From contig NC_019936.1 of assembly GCF_000327065.1 (NCBI RefSeq), forward strand, positions 992,001 to 1,056,000: a stretch of 64,000 nucleotides of DNA. The letters run 5' to 3'. Position 1 is the stretch's first letter. The number at the start of each line of letters is the position of its first letter. A program made the translations under genes and the position numbers. Source of the DNA: Stutzerimonas stutzeri RCH2. Lineage in GTDB: Bacteria > Pseudomonadota > Gammaproteobacteria > Pseudomonadales > Pseudomonadaceae. Under the pieces are notes generated by a model. The model was not told where the DNA came from and searched no databases. It saw nothing but the letters and a program-made list of their open reading frames with translations. Positions 34,853 to 47,259 of the stretch are shown piece by piece.

Positions 34853-34887
34853 ATATACCTCACGGTGGGTGAGGCTTGAGATTATTA

Positions 34888-34903
34888 CTGTATAAATGAA
34901 CAG
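34888..34903 (-). promoter_or_regulatory. LexA-type (SOS) box before an integrase
   Basis: CTGTATAAATGAACAG fits CTGT-N8-ACAG, and the flanking bases (TA before, TCA after) partly extend the match. It lies 36 bases before the integrase start at 34852, close enough to cover the promoter. Confidence 0.7.
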
Positions 34904-34940
34904 TCAAGATAATCTATTGTAAAGGCACCTTCGATAGCTT

Positions 34941-34961
34941 TTATTGACACTTTGTCAATAA
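34941..34961. promoter_or_regulatory. Perfect inverted repeat between the two integrases
   Basis: TTATTGACA and TGTCAATAA form 9-bp arms with a 3-base centre. There is no T tract, so an operator for an excision or integration regulator is more likely than a terminator. Confidence 0.5.
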
Positions 34962-35017
34962 TTGAGGGATGTGTAAAAAGGGCAGGAGCAGGGCCCCCGC
35001 CTCTGTTTGGCTAGGCC

Positions 35018-37459
35018 TTATGCGTACGATTTCCAGTGGCGTTTAGGGGCTCGCACGTTCGGAAATGGCGTGCCCACCGGCCGCCCGACTTTGAAGTCAC
35101 CTTGTGCTTTTTTTAGCTCCTGATAGTGCCGGTAATGGATGTGATCCAAGCCAAGCCCGAAATCGATTTTGTCGATCTCGTCCTTGAGGACGTCTGACGG
35201 ATAGCAGTCGCCATAGCCGCCAGTTGTACTTTTATCAGCGTGACCCACGAGTGCTTTAGCTTTCGCGAGGTCGAGGTTCTGTCTGCGGAATTGGTTGATA
35301 AAAGTATGCCGTAGGCCGTGATACGTCAGGCCCTCCTCTCCGAGGCCGCAGAGCCCCAAGTAGCCATGACTGCTCTGGCTTGAGCCCAGGTACCAACGAC
35401 TCGCAACGTGCCCAGGAGAAAGATCACCGTAGACACGGATATTTTCGAAAAGAGGAGCTTTCATATCCTGCTTAACTATGTCCAGGCGAGCTTGGTGATA
35501 GTCGAGGAAGCCTGTCTCGATCAGCTGCTTGTGAATGGGCACTAGCCGTTCAGAGTCGGACGTTTTGAGTTGCTTCGACCCTGTCCGATTGATGCTGATG
35601 ATCCAAGCGCCGAGCTCCTGCCGAATGTCTTCGAGCCGTAGCTGGCACAGCTCGCTGAGCCTCGCGCCGGTATAGAGGCCAAGCAGCGGCAACCAAAACT
35701 TGTAGTCGTCCAGACGCCAGCGAGGCGGCTGGGTCAGCGTGTAGGCCGGGCCGTGAAGAAGTTTCTCGATCTGGCTTGGGCTATAGGTGCGCTTCCTCGG
35801 GGCCTCGGCACCTTTGGTGCTGAATGCCAATCCGGCCGCGATATTTTCGGTGATGTGGCCTTGATCATGTGCGTAGGTGACAAGCGCCCGTGCCAGCTCA
35901 AAGAACTTTTTCGCGGTGCGTGGATTGATCGGCTCAAATTTCCCGTCGCTGATGATCTTGCTCAGCGGCTGATTACGGGTGGCGCGAAGGCGGTGCCGGT
36001 TCTTCGGATAGCTGCGCAGATGATCGCGTAGCGTGTTGAATTCAGCACGAGTCAGCGTTTCGACTTGCCGGTGCCCGCCAAGCAGCTCGCACAGGCCTTC
36101 CAGGCGGGCCCGAGCGGTAATGCGGGTCCGCGGATTAGCCCAGGCTCCTTCACGAATTTGCCGTTCTTCGTATTCCTTTACCAAAGCTGCGAGGCTCAAC
36201 CCTGCGTTTGGACCGCACGCCGGCGAGACAATGCGTTCGTTGACAGAGGGCTGCGTAAAGAGGGTTTCAAGCTTGGCTTTCTGCGCGTCGGGCAGAACGC
36301 TCCCGAGCGCATTCAGCAACGCGAGCGTGCCAGGATCCTGTGGCGGTGCCGCAGCATCTGTCGGCGAGTTCAGCTCCGGAATCGTCTGCATAGGCTCGGT
36401 GGTTGCAGCAGAACCCAACATCCGCCGAACCAGGTCACCGATTTCCTGCATGGCTTGGGCGTAAGGATCTTGGTGATCGTCTTCCTGAAAGTAACGCAAC
36501 AGCACCTTATCAACCTTCTGCAGCGTATACGTCAGCATGAGGACCGCAATGATGATGGAGCTAGTGAGCAGCTCAACCCGAAAGCTTTTCTTTTCTCTCA
36601 GATGCGCTTTCATGCACAGCGGATCAAGTTCGATAAGCATCACATAAAGCCCCGATTCCTCCTGCACCAAGAGCGCTCGATCAATGATGCGGAGCTTCAG
36701 ATGCATCGCGTTGGCTTGCTGAAGATGAAAATGCAAAGCTTGCCGAGATTGCGGTAGTGCTGGGGGGATGTGCATGAGATTCCGACCCTGGTCTGGGCGG
36801 GCATGGCACAGGTATTCATAAAGCGTCATCGCTGTAAATGCAGGAGATTCTTTCGAATAGCGCCCTGGAGAGGGTGGGACGGTCTCGAGTACATCAAGGG
36901 CGGCGTAAATGTACCGGGCAGCGTCGCTGGCGACATTGTGATCGCAGGTTCCGAGCGGCCAGTCGAATCGTACGAATCCAACGCCAAGCGCTTTCACCAG
37001 TGCGGGCGTTGGTGTCAGTGCGAAGAAAATTTCGCACCCTGGCTCGTGACTATAGAGCACCACTCGCTCGGCACTGTCCTTCATCATGCGAGCGTGGGCG
37101 ACCGAAAGGTCTTGGTTCGCGAGCTTCATTGGCGACGGGCGGACTTTCCAAACCCGGTCGGCGAATTTGAGTGCTTCCGCTACCGCTAAGTGAAACCTTT
37201 GAAGGTCAGCCAACAGTCGGTCAGAAAAGAGCTCGACATAGTGCTCGGTCGCCTTGGCAAGGAACTGCTCGAAAGCCGTGTTCAGATACCTCGCAAGGTC
37301 GCGGGCAAGCGCTTCGTCGTGGCTGAGCGACCACCGGATTTGCGCAGGCAGTTTCGGGTTGGCCGCGAAATGCTTCGGGAATGTGAGGTAGTACTGGAAG
37401 CCAGTGTTGGCTTGATAGACGAGGTGCGGAACACCTGTTTTGCTTTGGCGCTTGGACAT
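35018..37459 (-). CDS. Large tyrosine integrase adjacent to ssrA
   Basis: About 813 residues, roughly twice the usual integrase length. The first ~420 residues have no recognisable catalytic motif and may read the attachment site or bind partners. Then follow a SAM-like domain and a C-terminal catalytic domain with Arg in LYTGARLSELCQLRLEDI near 630, a YHGLRHTFINQF box near 735, LVGHADKSTTGGYG near 757 and the nucleophile Tyr in this last segment. ATG at 37459 has an AAAGG ribosome site. The gene starts 98 bp from the 3' end of tmRNA, which marks it as the integrase that inserted this island into ssrA. Confidence 0.88.
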   Translation of the reverse strand: MSKRQSKTGVPHLVYQANTGFQYYLTFPKHFAANPKLPAQIRWSLSHDEALARDLARYLNTAFEQFLAKATEHYVELFSDRLLADLQRFHLAVAEALKFADRVWKVRPSPMKLANQDLSVAHARMMKDSAERVVLYSHEPGCEIFFALTPTPALVKALGVGFVRFDWPLGTCDHNVASDAARYIYAALDVLETVPPSPGRYSKESPAFTAMTLYEYLCHARPDQGRNLMHIPPALPQSRQALHFHLQQANAMHLKLRIIDRALLVQEESGLYVMLIELDPLCMKAHLREKKSFRVELLTSSIIIAVLMLTYTLQKVDKVLLRYFQEDDHQDPYAQAMQEIGDLVRRMLGSAATTEPMQTIPELNSPTDAAAPPQDPGTLALLNALGSVLPDAQKAKLETLFTQPSVNERIVSPACGPNAGLSLAALVKEYEERQIREGAWANPRTRITARARLEGLCELLGGHRQVETLTRAEFNTLRDHLRSYPKNRHRLRATRNQPLSKIISDGKFEPINPRTAKKFFELARALVTYAHDQGHITENIAAGLAFSTKGAEAPRKRTYSPSQIEKLLHGPAYTLTQPPRWRLDDYKFWLPLLGLYTGARLSELCQLRLEDIRQELGAWIISINRTGSKQLKTSDSERLVPIHKQLIETGFLDYHQARLDIVKQDMKAPLFENIRVYGDLSPGHVASRWYLGSSQSSHGYLGLCGLGEEGLTYHGLRHTFINQFRRQNLDLAKAKALVGHADKSTTGGYGDCYPSDVLKDEIDKIDFGLGLDHIHYRHYQELKKAQGDFKVGRPVGTPFPNVRAPKRHWKSYA

Positions 37460-37520
37460 GATGGCATACCTTTTGGATTCACAGACGGACTGTGAGTAAT
37501 CCAATGCCATCAAATCTGGC

Positions 37521-37549
37521 CTGAAACCCGCGTTCTAGACGGGTTTCAG
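37521..37549 (-). terminator. Hairpin terminator of ssrA
   Basis: CTGAAACCCG and CGGGTTTCAG form a perfect 10-bp stem with a 9-base loop, nine bases past the tmRNA 3' end. The T tract is weak. It also lies just upstream of the integrase start and would insulate it from ssrA transcription. Confidence 0.65.
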
Positions 37550-37557
37550 TGTTGAAT

Positions 37558-37936
37558 TGGTGGAGCCGGGGGGATTTGAACCCCCGTCCGCCAGCTCTCC
37601 GCTATCGGTTCTACATGCTTAGCCAGATCTACTGAGTTAACTCCGCGCCGCCCGATTGGCAGGGTGCTTGGAGCGAGCTGTATGAGTTTTAGCCGTTACG
37701 TCTACAGCGAACTTGGCGGCGATCCTGTTCTGTCTGACAGTCCTTTCGGGTTTACAGGCATCCCCTAGTGACCGCTGGAGCCGAAGCTACCAGATGAAGG
37801 TTAGGCGGCTAGCGCGTACCCTTCGTAGTTGTCGTCGTTGGCAACTATAGGTTTGCAACAGTTTATTTACGAGTTCTGTTACCAACTCGGCATGCCCCTC
37901 AAGTTTTGTTACCGGCGTCGAATCCTAATCGGCCCC
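37558..37936 (-). ncRNA. ssrA: Transfer-messenger RNA (tmRNA)
   Basis: On the minus strand the RNA begins GGGGCCGATTAGGATTCGAC and ends with a T-arm and acceptor (GGTTCAAATCCCCCCGGCTC then CACCA), so CCA is encoded. The tag reading frame lies at 37842-37801 and encodes ANDDNYEGYALAA followed by TAA. Length is about 379 nt. It rescues stalled ribosomes together with SmpB, whose gene is 10 kb away at 47260. The 3' end is the attachment site used by the adjacent island. Confidence 0.95.
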
Positions 37937-38069
37937 TGGTGACGCTTGTGGTGCTGGGGCGGGAGTGTACGGCGATCCTTTCGGGATGTCGATCACTTTT
38001 TAATCATGCTGGTTAAAAAATATACAGGCAACTGCGGCAGGATCGCTCGCACGATCCCGCCGCCTTGGC

Positions 38070-38375
38070 TCAGTTGCCGGCGCCGGAGCCGGAGCCTGCG
38101 GTGCCGCCGCTACCGGAGCTGCCAGGGCCTTTCAGCTCTTGCAGGGCTTTGGTTGAGTGGGCGATGCAGGCTTCGGTATCGCCGGACTGTTGAGCTTGGC
38201 GTGCCTGCTGGACGTATTCCTCGACTTTGCTTTTGGCCGGCTCACCCAGGGTCGCGGTGTTGGTGGCCATGTTGTCATCGATTTCCTGCAGGTTGGTCTG
38301 GCACAGGTCGTTCTGGGCGAAGACGGCGGGGCTGGCGAGCAGTACCGCGGATGCGAGCAGTGCGTGAACTTTCAT
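38070..38375 (-). CDS. Small secreted protein, unknown function
   Basis: About 101 residues: a cleavable signal peptide (MKVHALLASAVLLASPAVFA), a helical middle with two Cys (QNDLCQTNLQEI and DTEACIAHSTKALQ) that could form a disulfide, and a Gly/Ser-rich tail (SSGSGGTAGSGSGAG). GGAGG precedes the ATG at 38375. I recognise it only as a hypothetical periplasmic protein of pseudomonads. It stands alone between ssrA and the lactate genes. Confidence 0.75.
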   Translation of the reverse strand: MKVHALLASAVLLASPAVFAQNDLCQTNLQEIDDNMATNTATLGEPAKSKVEEYVQQARQAQQSGDTEACIAHSTKALQELKGPGSSGSGGTAGSGSGAGN

Positions 38376-38520
38376 GGTGGGTCCTCCAGTCTTGTGGACT
38401 TCCCGGGCCTGCCTGATAACTGCTGAAACGGCGGCGCCGAGTCGAATCGAACCCGTCAGGGGCTCTAAAATTCCGACTGCGATTGCGCGTGAGCGTTCAT
38501 CGAAGCGACACAAACGAAAC

Positions 38521-38544
38521 GGCCCCGCTCCGCTGAGCAGGGCC
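38521..38544 (-). terminator. Terminator of the lactate operon
   Basis: GGCCCCGCT and AGCAGGGCC form a 9-bp stem with one mismatch and a 6-base loop, 13 bases after the dld stop. The minus strand continues with T-rich bases. Confidence 0.6.
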
Positions 38545-38556
38545 ATAACGCCTGTG

Positions 38557-41405
<2,849 letters not shown>

Positions 41406-41409
<4 letters not shown>

Positions 41410-42077
41410 GCGTCCTCCAAGATCAGCAGGATCAGATCCTTCGGGCCGTGGGCACCGTAGGCCAGCACCTGTTCGATGTCGGCGGTTTTCGACGGGCCGG
41501 AGACCAGCAGCGCATTGGTCGGCATGCCGGCGGCCCACTGGAACTTCTGCTGGATCTCGTAGAAGTTGTCGTGGATCTCACTGGCCTTGAGGATGGCGAA
41601 ATGCACCGGTGGCACCAGACTCATCAGGCGCGGCTCCTCTCGGGTCGGCCACATGATCAGGCTGCCGGTGGAGGCGATGGCGCCGAGGGTGCCGGTGAGG
41701 CTCGCCGGGGTGTCGTTGAACAGCTCGTCCTTCCAGTCCTCGACCGGGCGGTCGTAGGCCTTCAGCGTCGGCAGGCCCTCGCGGCCGGCGCAATGCGCGG
41801 TGAAGCGCTGGCCGTACGGCGTGGTCGGCGCGATCAGCAGGCTCGGCAGTTGACGATCGTGCAGCAGCTGTTCGAGCAGGGCGGGCCAACCGGCGTCGGT
41901 GGTCAGGTGGATCTCGGTGTGCACCGCTTCCATCAGCTGGCGCAAGCGGGCGATACGCTGCTCGGGCGCATAGCTCCAGGGTTGGGTGACCAGCGATACG
42001 TCGTAGTCATCGACGATAGGCGTGGTGCCCTCCAGGCTGTTCTTCAGCTTGGCGAGGATATTGGCCTTGGCGCTCAT
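41406..42077 (-). CDS. lutC: Lactate utilisation protein LutC (LldG)
   Basis: A 223-residue LUD-domain protein (SAKANILAKLKNSLEGTTPI at the start; TGTLGAIASTGSLIMWPTRE near 120-140; FVLVSGPS-like NALLVSGPSKTADIEQVLAY near 190-210). It is one of three subunits of the L-lactate dehydrogenase complex LutABC. Its ends overlap lutB and dld by four bases (ATGA on both sides), showing translational coupling. Confidence 0.93.
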
Positions 42078-43534
42078 CGCTTGCCCTCCAGGTGCTCGCG
42101 GGCCAGCTCGTGCAGCGAGCGGGCGGCAGGTTTCGGTGCGCTGTGGTTCTGCGTCCAGGGGCCGATGTTCGATGGCGTCAGGCCGCGCAGGCGAGTGGCG
42201 AAGAAGCCGAACACGCGGTACAGCGTCGGGTTGGTGTTGAGCAGGCGCCAGCCGGCCCACATCAATCGTTCTTTCTTCGAGTATTTGCTGCCCTGGCCGC
42301 GCATGACCTTGTGCGGATCGTCCGGTGCCTTGATGTTCTCCTCACGCAGGCGCCGCAGGATGGACGGGATCGGGATCTTCACCGGGCAGACTTCGCCGCA
42401 GGCGCCGCACAGCGACGAAGCGCTGGGGTGATCCGGCACCTTGTCCAGGCCGACCATGTGCGGCGTGATGATCTTGCCGATCGGTCCCGGGTAGACCTCG
42501 CCGTAGGTGTGGCCGCCGACGCGGGTGTACACCGGGCAGTGGTTCATGCAGGCGCCGCAGCGGATGCAGTTCAGCGTCTGGCGCAGCTCGCTGTCGGCGA
42601 AAGCCTGGCTGCGGCCGTTGTCCAGCAGGATCAAATGCACTTCCTGCGGGCCGTCGAGCTCGTCGGCCTTGCGCGGGCTGGAGATCATGTTGACGTAGGT
42701 GGTGATCGGCTGGCCCAGTGCCGAGCGGGTCAGCAGCGAAAGCAGCGGGACCACGTCACGCAGGTTCTCGACTACCTTCTCGATGCCGGTGACAGCGATA
42801 TGTACCGGCGGCACGCCGGTGGACATGCGCCCGTTGCCCTCGTTTTCCACGAGCAACAGGGTGCCGGTCTCAGCCACCGCGAAGTTCACGCCGGAGACGC
42901 CGATATCGGCCTCGAAGAACTTCTGGCGCAGGGTGCGGCGGCCGATCTGAATGAGTTGGTCGACGTCCTTGGTGTACTCCACGCCGAGTTTCTCGTGGAA
43001 CAGGGACGCGACCTGGCCGGCGTTCTTGTGGATTGCCGGCATGATGATATGGGAAGGCTTTTCGTGGTCGAGCTGGACGATGTACTCGCCCATGTCCGAT
43101 TCCAGGCATTCGATGCCATGGCCTTCGAGGAAATGGTTCATCTCCATCTCTTCGCTGACCATCGATTTGCCCTTGATCACTTGGCGCGCCTCATGAGCGC
43201 GGGCGATCTCGAGGACGATGTTGTTCGCCTCTTCAACCGTCTCCGCCCAGTGCACGTTCACACCGTTACGGGTCAGGTTGGTTTCCAGCCGCTCGAGCAG
43301 TTCGGGCAGCTTGGACAGTGCGCGGGCGCGGATACGGTTGCCCATCTCGCGCAGCCGCTCGCGTTCGTCGGCATCGCTGAAGGCCACGGCGCGCTTGGTC
43401 ATCAGCGAGTCCATGGCGGTGCGGAAGTTGCGCCGCAGCTGGTCGTCCTTCAGGGACTTGCGCGCGCGGGCGCGGAAGTCCGGGTCACCGGCGTTCTCGA
43501 TCTGTATCGCGGGAATACGCTGTTCGGCGTTCAT
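42074..43534 (-). CDS. lutB: Lactate utilisation iron-sulfur protein LutB (LldF)
   Basis: A 486-residue subunit: LUD domain in the first ~300 residues (KGKSMVSEEMEMNHFLEGHG near 125) and two 4Fe-4S clusters (CIRCGACMNHCPVY near 315 and CGACGEVCPVKIPIP near 370). It carries electrons from L-lactate oxidation within LutABC. It overlaps both lutA and lutC by four bases. Confidence 0.95.
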   Translation of the reverse strand: MNAEQRIPAIQIENAGDPDFRARARKSLKDDQLRRNFRTAMDSLMTKRAVAFSDADERERLREMGNRIRARALSKLPELLERLETNLTRNGVNVHWAETVEEANNIVLEIARAHEARQVIKGKSMVSEEMEMNHFLEGHGIECLESDMGEYIVQLDHEKPSHIIMPAIHKNAGQVASLFHEKLGVEYTKDVDQLIQIGRRTLRQKFFEADIGVSGVNFAVAETGTLLLVENEGNGRMSTGVPPVHIAVTGIEKVVENLRDVVPLLSLLTRSALGQPITTYVNMISSPRKADELDGPQEVHLILLDNGRSQAFADSELRQTLNCIRCGACMNHCPVYTRVGGHTYGEVYPGPIGKIITPHMVGLDKVPDHPSASSLCGACGEVCPVKIPIPSILRRLREENIKAPDDPHKVMRGQGSKYSKKERLMWAGWRLLNTNPTLYRVFGFFATRLRGLTPSNIGPWTQNHSAPKPAARSLHELAREHLEGKR

Positions 43535-44352
43535 CGGGCACCTCCGGTGCGTTGCCAGAGGAAGCTCGCCAGATGCTGGCCGCGCAGGGCTTCACGCTGC
43601 TTTTCCAGCGAACCATTGATGTTCATCAGGCAGCCGCAGTCGGCGCTGATCACCTGATGCGCGCCGGATTCCTTCAGTGCGCGGGTCTTGTCCAGCACCA
43701 TGGCGCCGGAGATATCGGGCATGCGCACGCTGAAGGTGCCGCCGAAGCCGCAGCATTCGCTTTCGTGGTCGTGCTCGACGCGCTCGACCTGGCCCAGCTG
43801 GGCAAGCAGGGCGCGGCCGTGCAGGTGGGTGTTCATTTCGCGGCGGGCCGAGCAGGAGGTATGCAGGGCAACCTTGGTCGGCGTGCCGGCGTCCTTGAAT
43901 TCGACCTTGCAGACATTGAGCAGGAACTCGGCCAGCTCGAAGGTGCGCTCGGCCAAGGCCTGCGCCTTCTTCAGCGTGGCCGGGTCGTCCTTGAACAGGT
44001 CCAGATAATGGTGGCGCAGCATGCCGGCGCAGGAGCCGGACGGCACCACCACTGGCCAGTCGTTGGCGAACAGGTCCAGTTGCGCCCGTGCGACGTTGCG
44101 GGCCTCGTCGGTGTAGCCGCTGGTGTAGGCCGGCTGACCGCAGCAGGTCTGGCCCTGCGGGTAGTGCACGGTCAATCCTTCGCGTTCGAGCAGGCGGATG
44201 GCATCCAGGCCGGCCTCGGGATAGAACAGGTCGACCACGCAGGTACCGAACAGATAAACCTGGCTTGGCTTGGCGGGGTATTCGCGCGGCTTTGGCAGCG
44301 GCGGCGCGACGCGGGTAGCGTTCGGCGCAGCATCGTAGAAGAGTTCGCTCAT
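43531..44352 (-). CDS. lutA: Lactate utilisation protein LutA (LldE)
   Basis: A 273-residue CCG-domain protein with two Cys-rich repeats (GQTCCGQPAYTSGYTDEA near 70-85 with PSGSCAGMLRHHY; HTSCSARRE and SECCGFGGTFSVR) that bind Fe-S. It is the first of the lutABC set. ATG at 44352 fits the family start. It lies 90 bases downstream of lldP with a hairpin between them. Confidence 0.93.
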   Translation of the reverse strand: MSELFYDAAPNATRVAPPLPKPREYPAKPSQVYLFGTCVVDLFYPEAGLDAIRLLEREGLTVHYPQGQTCCGQPAYTSGYTDEARNVARAQLDLFANDWPVVVPSGSCAGMLRHHYLDLFKDDPATLKKAQALAERTFELAEFLLNVCKVEFKDAGTPTKVALHTSCSARREMNTHLHGRALLAQLGQVERVEHDHESECCGFGGTFSVRMPDISGAMVLDKTRALKESGAHQVISADCGCLMNINGSLEKQREALRGQHLASFLWQRTGGAR

Positions 44353-44409
44353 CGGCTTGGTCTCCGGGTTGGCCCGGTTATCCGCAAATGCGGTTTCTGG
44401 AATGCAACC

Positions 44410-44430
44410 GTGCCCCCCAAGCGGGGGCAC
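44410..44430 (-). terminator. Hairpin between lldP and lutA
   Basis: GTGCCCCC and GGGGGCAC form a perfect 8-bp stem with a 5-base loop, 13 bases after the lldP stop, without a T tract. It may partially end the transcript or protect the lldP mRNA and so set the ratio of permease to enzyme. Confidence 0.55.
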
Positions 44431-44442
44431 GATTCCTGTTTC

Positions 44443-46137
44443 TTACACTCCGACCAGTGGGTCGGTCACGCCCAGCACGTAGATGGCGATCAGGCCGATC
44501 ACCCCCGTGAACAGCACGTAGTACAGCGTAGGCCATATGGTCTTGCGCAGCGTGGAGCCTTCACGACCGAGCAGGCCGACGGTGGCGGATGCGGCCACCA
44601 CGTTGTGGATCGCAACCATGTTGCCTGCAGCAGCGCCAACAGCTTGGGTGGCAACTACCATCGCTCCGGAAATTCCGAGCGACTGCGCCACACCAAACTG
44701 GAACTGGCTGAACATCATGTTGCTGACTGTGTTGGAGCCGGCGAGGAACGCACCCAGTGCACCGACAGCTGGCGCCAGCAGCGGGTAGATGCTGCCCACG
44801 CTGTCGGCGACGTAGCGCGCCATGACGATCGGCATGCTGGCCAGCTCGGCACCGTTGACGCCGGAGTTGATCAGGATGCGTACCATCGGCACGGTGAACA
44901 GCAGTACGAAGCCAGCGCTGAGCAGTACGCCGCTGGATTCCTTCACCGCTGCCTTGAGCTCGGAAACGCGCATGCCATGCAGGAAGAAGGTAATCAGCAC
45001 CACCATAACGAGGATGCCGCCCGGCAGGTACAGCGGCTCGATGCCTGCATTGATACCGGTTTCGCCAAGGATGTTGGCAAAGGCGATGGATACCGATTTC
45101 AGCGCAGCGGTGACCTGCGGGAACACCCGGCTGATCACCAGGATCGCGCCGACCAGCACGTAGGGCAGCCAGGCACGGAAGGCGCTCATCGGGCGGGCGG
45201 CCATCTCGTCCAGCTTCATTTCGATGGTGCCCAGCCACTCGGCCGGCCATTCCTTGGCGTCGGCGAAGTCCCAGGTGGTCTTCGGCGTCAGGAACTTGAA
45301 GCGGGCAGCGGTGGTGACGATCGCCAGGCCAACCAGACCACCCAGCAGTGACGGGAATTCCGGGCCGAGGAAGATGCCAGTGGCCGCGTAGGGCAGGGTG
45401 AATGCCAGGCCGGCGAAGATCGCGAATGGCAGCACCTCGAAGCCGGCTTTCCAGCTCTTCTCCTTGCCAAAGAAGCGGGTCAGCATCAGCACCATGACCA
45501 GCGGCATCACGGTGCCGACGATGGCATGGGTGATCGCCACGCTGCTGGTGATCTGCTGCAGGTAAGCGTTCCAGCTGGAACCCTGCGCGACCAGTTGCGC
45601 GCCGATGGTGGCGGTATCCAGGCCGCTATTGATGCCAACGACGATCGGCGTACCGACCGCACCGAAGGACACCGGCGTACTTTGCACCAGCATGCCGAGT
45701 AGGACTGCGGCCATCGCCGGGAAGCCAACCGCAACCAGCAGCGGCGCGGCGATGGCGGCCGGAGTGCCGAAGCCGGACGCGCCTTCGATGAAGCAGCCGA
45801 ACAGCCAGGCGATGATGATGGCCTGGATACGGCGGTCAGGGCTGATGGTGGTGAAGCCAGCGCGAATGGCGGTAATACCGCCCGAATGCTTGAGGGTGTT
45901 CAGCAGCAGGATCGCGCCGAAGATGATCCACAACAGACCGAGGGTAATTACCAGGCCTTGCAACGTCGAGGCGATGATGCGGTTGACGCTCATGTCCCAG
46001 ACGAATAGCCCGATTGCTGCGGTGAACAGGAAGACCAGCGGCATGGCGCGGCTGGCGGGCCAGCGCAGGCCGATCAGCATGATTGCTGCGAGCAGAATGG
46101 GTGTGAAGGCGAATAGTGCGAGCAGTCCGTTGGACAT
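44443..46137 (-). CDS. lldP: L-lactate permease
   Basis: A 564-residue inner-membrane symporter of the LctP family with about 12-14 helices. The family segment [20 protein letters not shown] near 118-137 and [17 protein letters not shown] near 470-487 are intact. It imports lactate, and probably glycolate, with protons. It is the first gene of the operon and is divergent from lldR, with two LldR-type palindromes between them. Confidence 0.95.
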   Translation of the reverse strand: MSNGLLALFAFTPILLAAIMLIGLRWPASRAMPLVFLFTAAIGLFVWDMSVNRIIASTLQGLVITLGLLWIIFGAILLLNTLKHSGGITAIRAGFTTISPDRRIQAIIIAWLFGCFIEGASGFGTPAAIAAPLLVAVGFPAMAAVLLGMLVQSTPVSFGAVGTPIVVGINSGLDTATIGAQLVAQGSSWNAYLQQITSSVAITHAIVGTVMPLVMVLMLTRFFGKEKSWKAGFEVLPFAIFAGLAFTLPYAATGIFLGPEFPSLLGGLVGLAIVTTAARFKFLTPKTTWDFADAKEWPAEWLGTIEMKLDEMAARPMSAFRAWLPYVLVGAILVISRVFPQVTAALKSVSIAFANILGETGINAGIEPLYLPGGILVMVVLITFFLHGMRVSELKAAVKESSGVLLSAGFVLLFTVPMVRILINSGVNGAELASMPIVMARYVADSVGSIYPLLAPAVGALGAFLAGSNTVSNMMFSQFQFGVAQSLGISGAMVVATQAVGAAAGNMVAIHNVVAASATVGLLGREGSTLRKTIWPTLYYVLFTGVIGLIAIYVLGVTDPLVGV

Positions 46138-46245
46138 GTCAGGCTTCCCCTGCGGTTCGGTTCAGATGGGGCCCTGAGCGGACCGTGGAGTTGTTGTTGT
46201 GCGCAGATCTCATGCTGAGTCCTCTTATTTTTAGACCACTCTGTA

Positions 46246-46262
46246 AAGTGGTAAGACCACTT
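46246..46262. promoter_or_regulatory. LldR operator 1
   Basis: AAGTGGT-AAG-ACCACTT has perfect 7-bp arms and lies 109 bases before lldP. GntR/FadR-type regulators bind TGGT-N3-ACCA palindromes. Confidence 0.75.
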
Positions 46263-46379
46263 AACAGAAGGGAATGGCCAGCGTAAGAGCTGTGTATAGG
46301 GGCGTCAATTAGCTAGCTATAGACTTTGGTCGCAACGGCCGCACTTGTGCGGATGCGCGGTCATGGCTAGCATTCTCGA

Positions 46380-46392
46380 TTGGTAAGACCAT
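46380..46392. promoter_or_regulatory. LldR operator 2
   Basis: TTGGTAAGACCAT repeats the same TGGT-AAG-ACCA core 13 bases before the lldR start, consistent with autoregulation and possible looping with the site near lldP. Confidence 0.7.
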
Positions 46393-46404
46393 TTGGGGGC
46401 TGAT

Positions 46405-47190
46405 ATGGATGTGGGCATGGTGCGGCAGCGGCGGCTGGCAGACGACATCGTCGCGCAGCTGGAAACCATGATTCTCGAGGGCACGCTCAAGGCGGGTGAG
46501 CGTCTCCCTGCCGAGCGCGCCCTGGCTGAAAGCTTTGGGGTTTCCCGGCCTTCACTGCGTGAAGCGATTCAGAAACTGGCGGCCAAGGGCTTGCTGGTCA
46601 GTCGGCATGGCGGGGGCACGTTCGTTGCCGAGTCGCTGGGCTCCACGTTCAGCGATCCGTTGCTGCACTTGCTGGAAAACAACAGCGATGCGCAGCGCGA
46701 CTTACTGGAGTTTCGCCATACGCTCGAAGGCAGCTGTGCTTATTACGCGGCCTTACGTGCAACCGAGGTGGACCAGAAGCGCCTCACCGAAGCCTTCGTG
46801 GCGTTGCAGGATTGCTATACCCGAGAAGGCAAGGTGAGCCGAGCGGAGGAGGGCGCAGCCGATGCCCAGTTCCACCTGGCCATTGCCGAAGCCAGCCACA
46901 ACGCGGTGCTGCTGCACACCATTCGTGGTCTGTTCGATCTGCTCAAGCGCAACGTGGTGACCAACATCGGCGGCATGTACGCCCTGCGTGACGAAACGCG
47001 GGACATGCTGATGAGTCAGCATCGCGAGTTGTACGAGGCGATCATGGCCAGGCGGGCAGTGGAAGCGCGCGAGGTGATTCATCGGCACATCAATTATGTG
47101 CAGGAAGTGCTGGCCGAAGGTCAGCAGGAAGCCCAGCGGCTGGCGCGCGCGCAGCGTCGGCAGGGTGAAAGGATGCAGAAGGAAGGTTGA
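46405..47190 (+). CDS. lldR: Lactate-responsive GntR/FadR-family regulator LldR
   Basis: A 261-residue regulator: winged helix (LADDIVAQLETMILEGTLKA, LPAERALAESFGVSRPSLRE) in residues 10-60 and an all-helical FCD effector domain after 90 with metal-binding type His and Asp residues. It represses the divergent lldP-lutABC-dld operon until L-lactate binds. ATG at 46405 follows a G-rich ribosome site; TTG at 46393 is an alternative. Confidence 0.92.
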   Translation: MDVGMVRQRRLADDIVAQLETMILEGTLKAGERLPAERALAESFGVSRPSLREAIQKLAAKGLLVSRHGGGTFVAESLGSTFSDPLLHLLENNSDAQRDLLEFRHTLEGSCAYYAALRATEVDQKRLTEAFVALQDCYTREGKVSRAEEGAADAQFHLAIAEASHNAVLLHTIRGLFDLLKRNVVTNIGGMYALRDETRDMLMSQHRELYEAIMARRAVEAREVIHRHINYVQEVLAEGQQEAQRLARAQRRQGERMQKEG

Positions 47191-47259
47191 GAGCGGAGCC
47201 GGCATTGGCTGCCGGCTCGGTATTAGCTTGGGCTGATCAGCCCAAGAGTCGGGTGCAGC

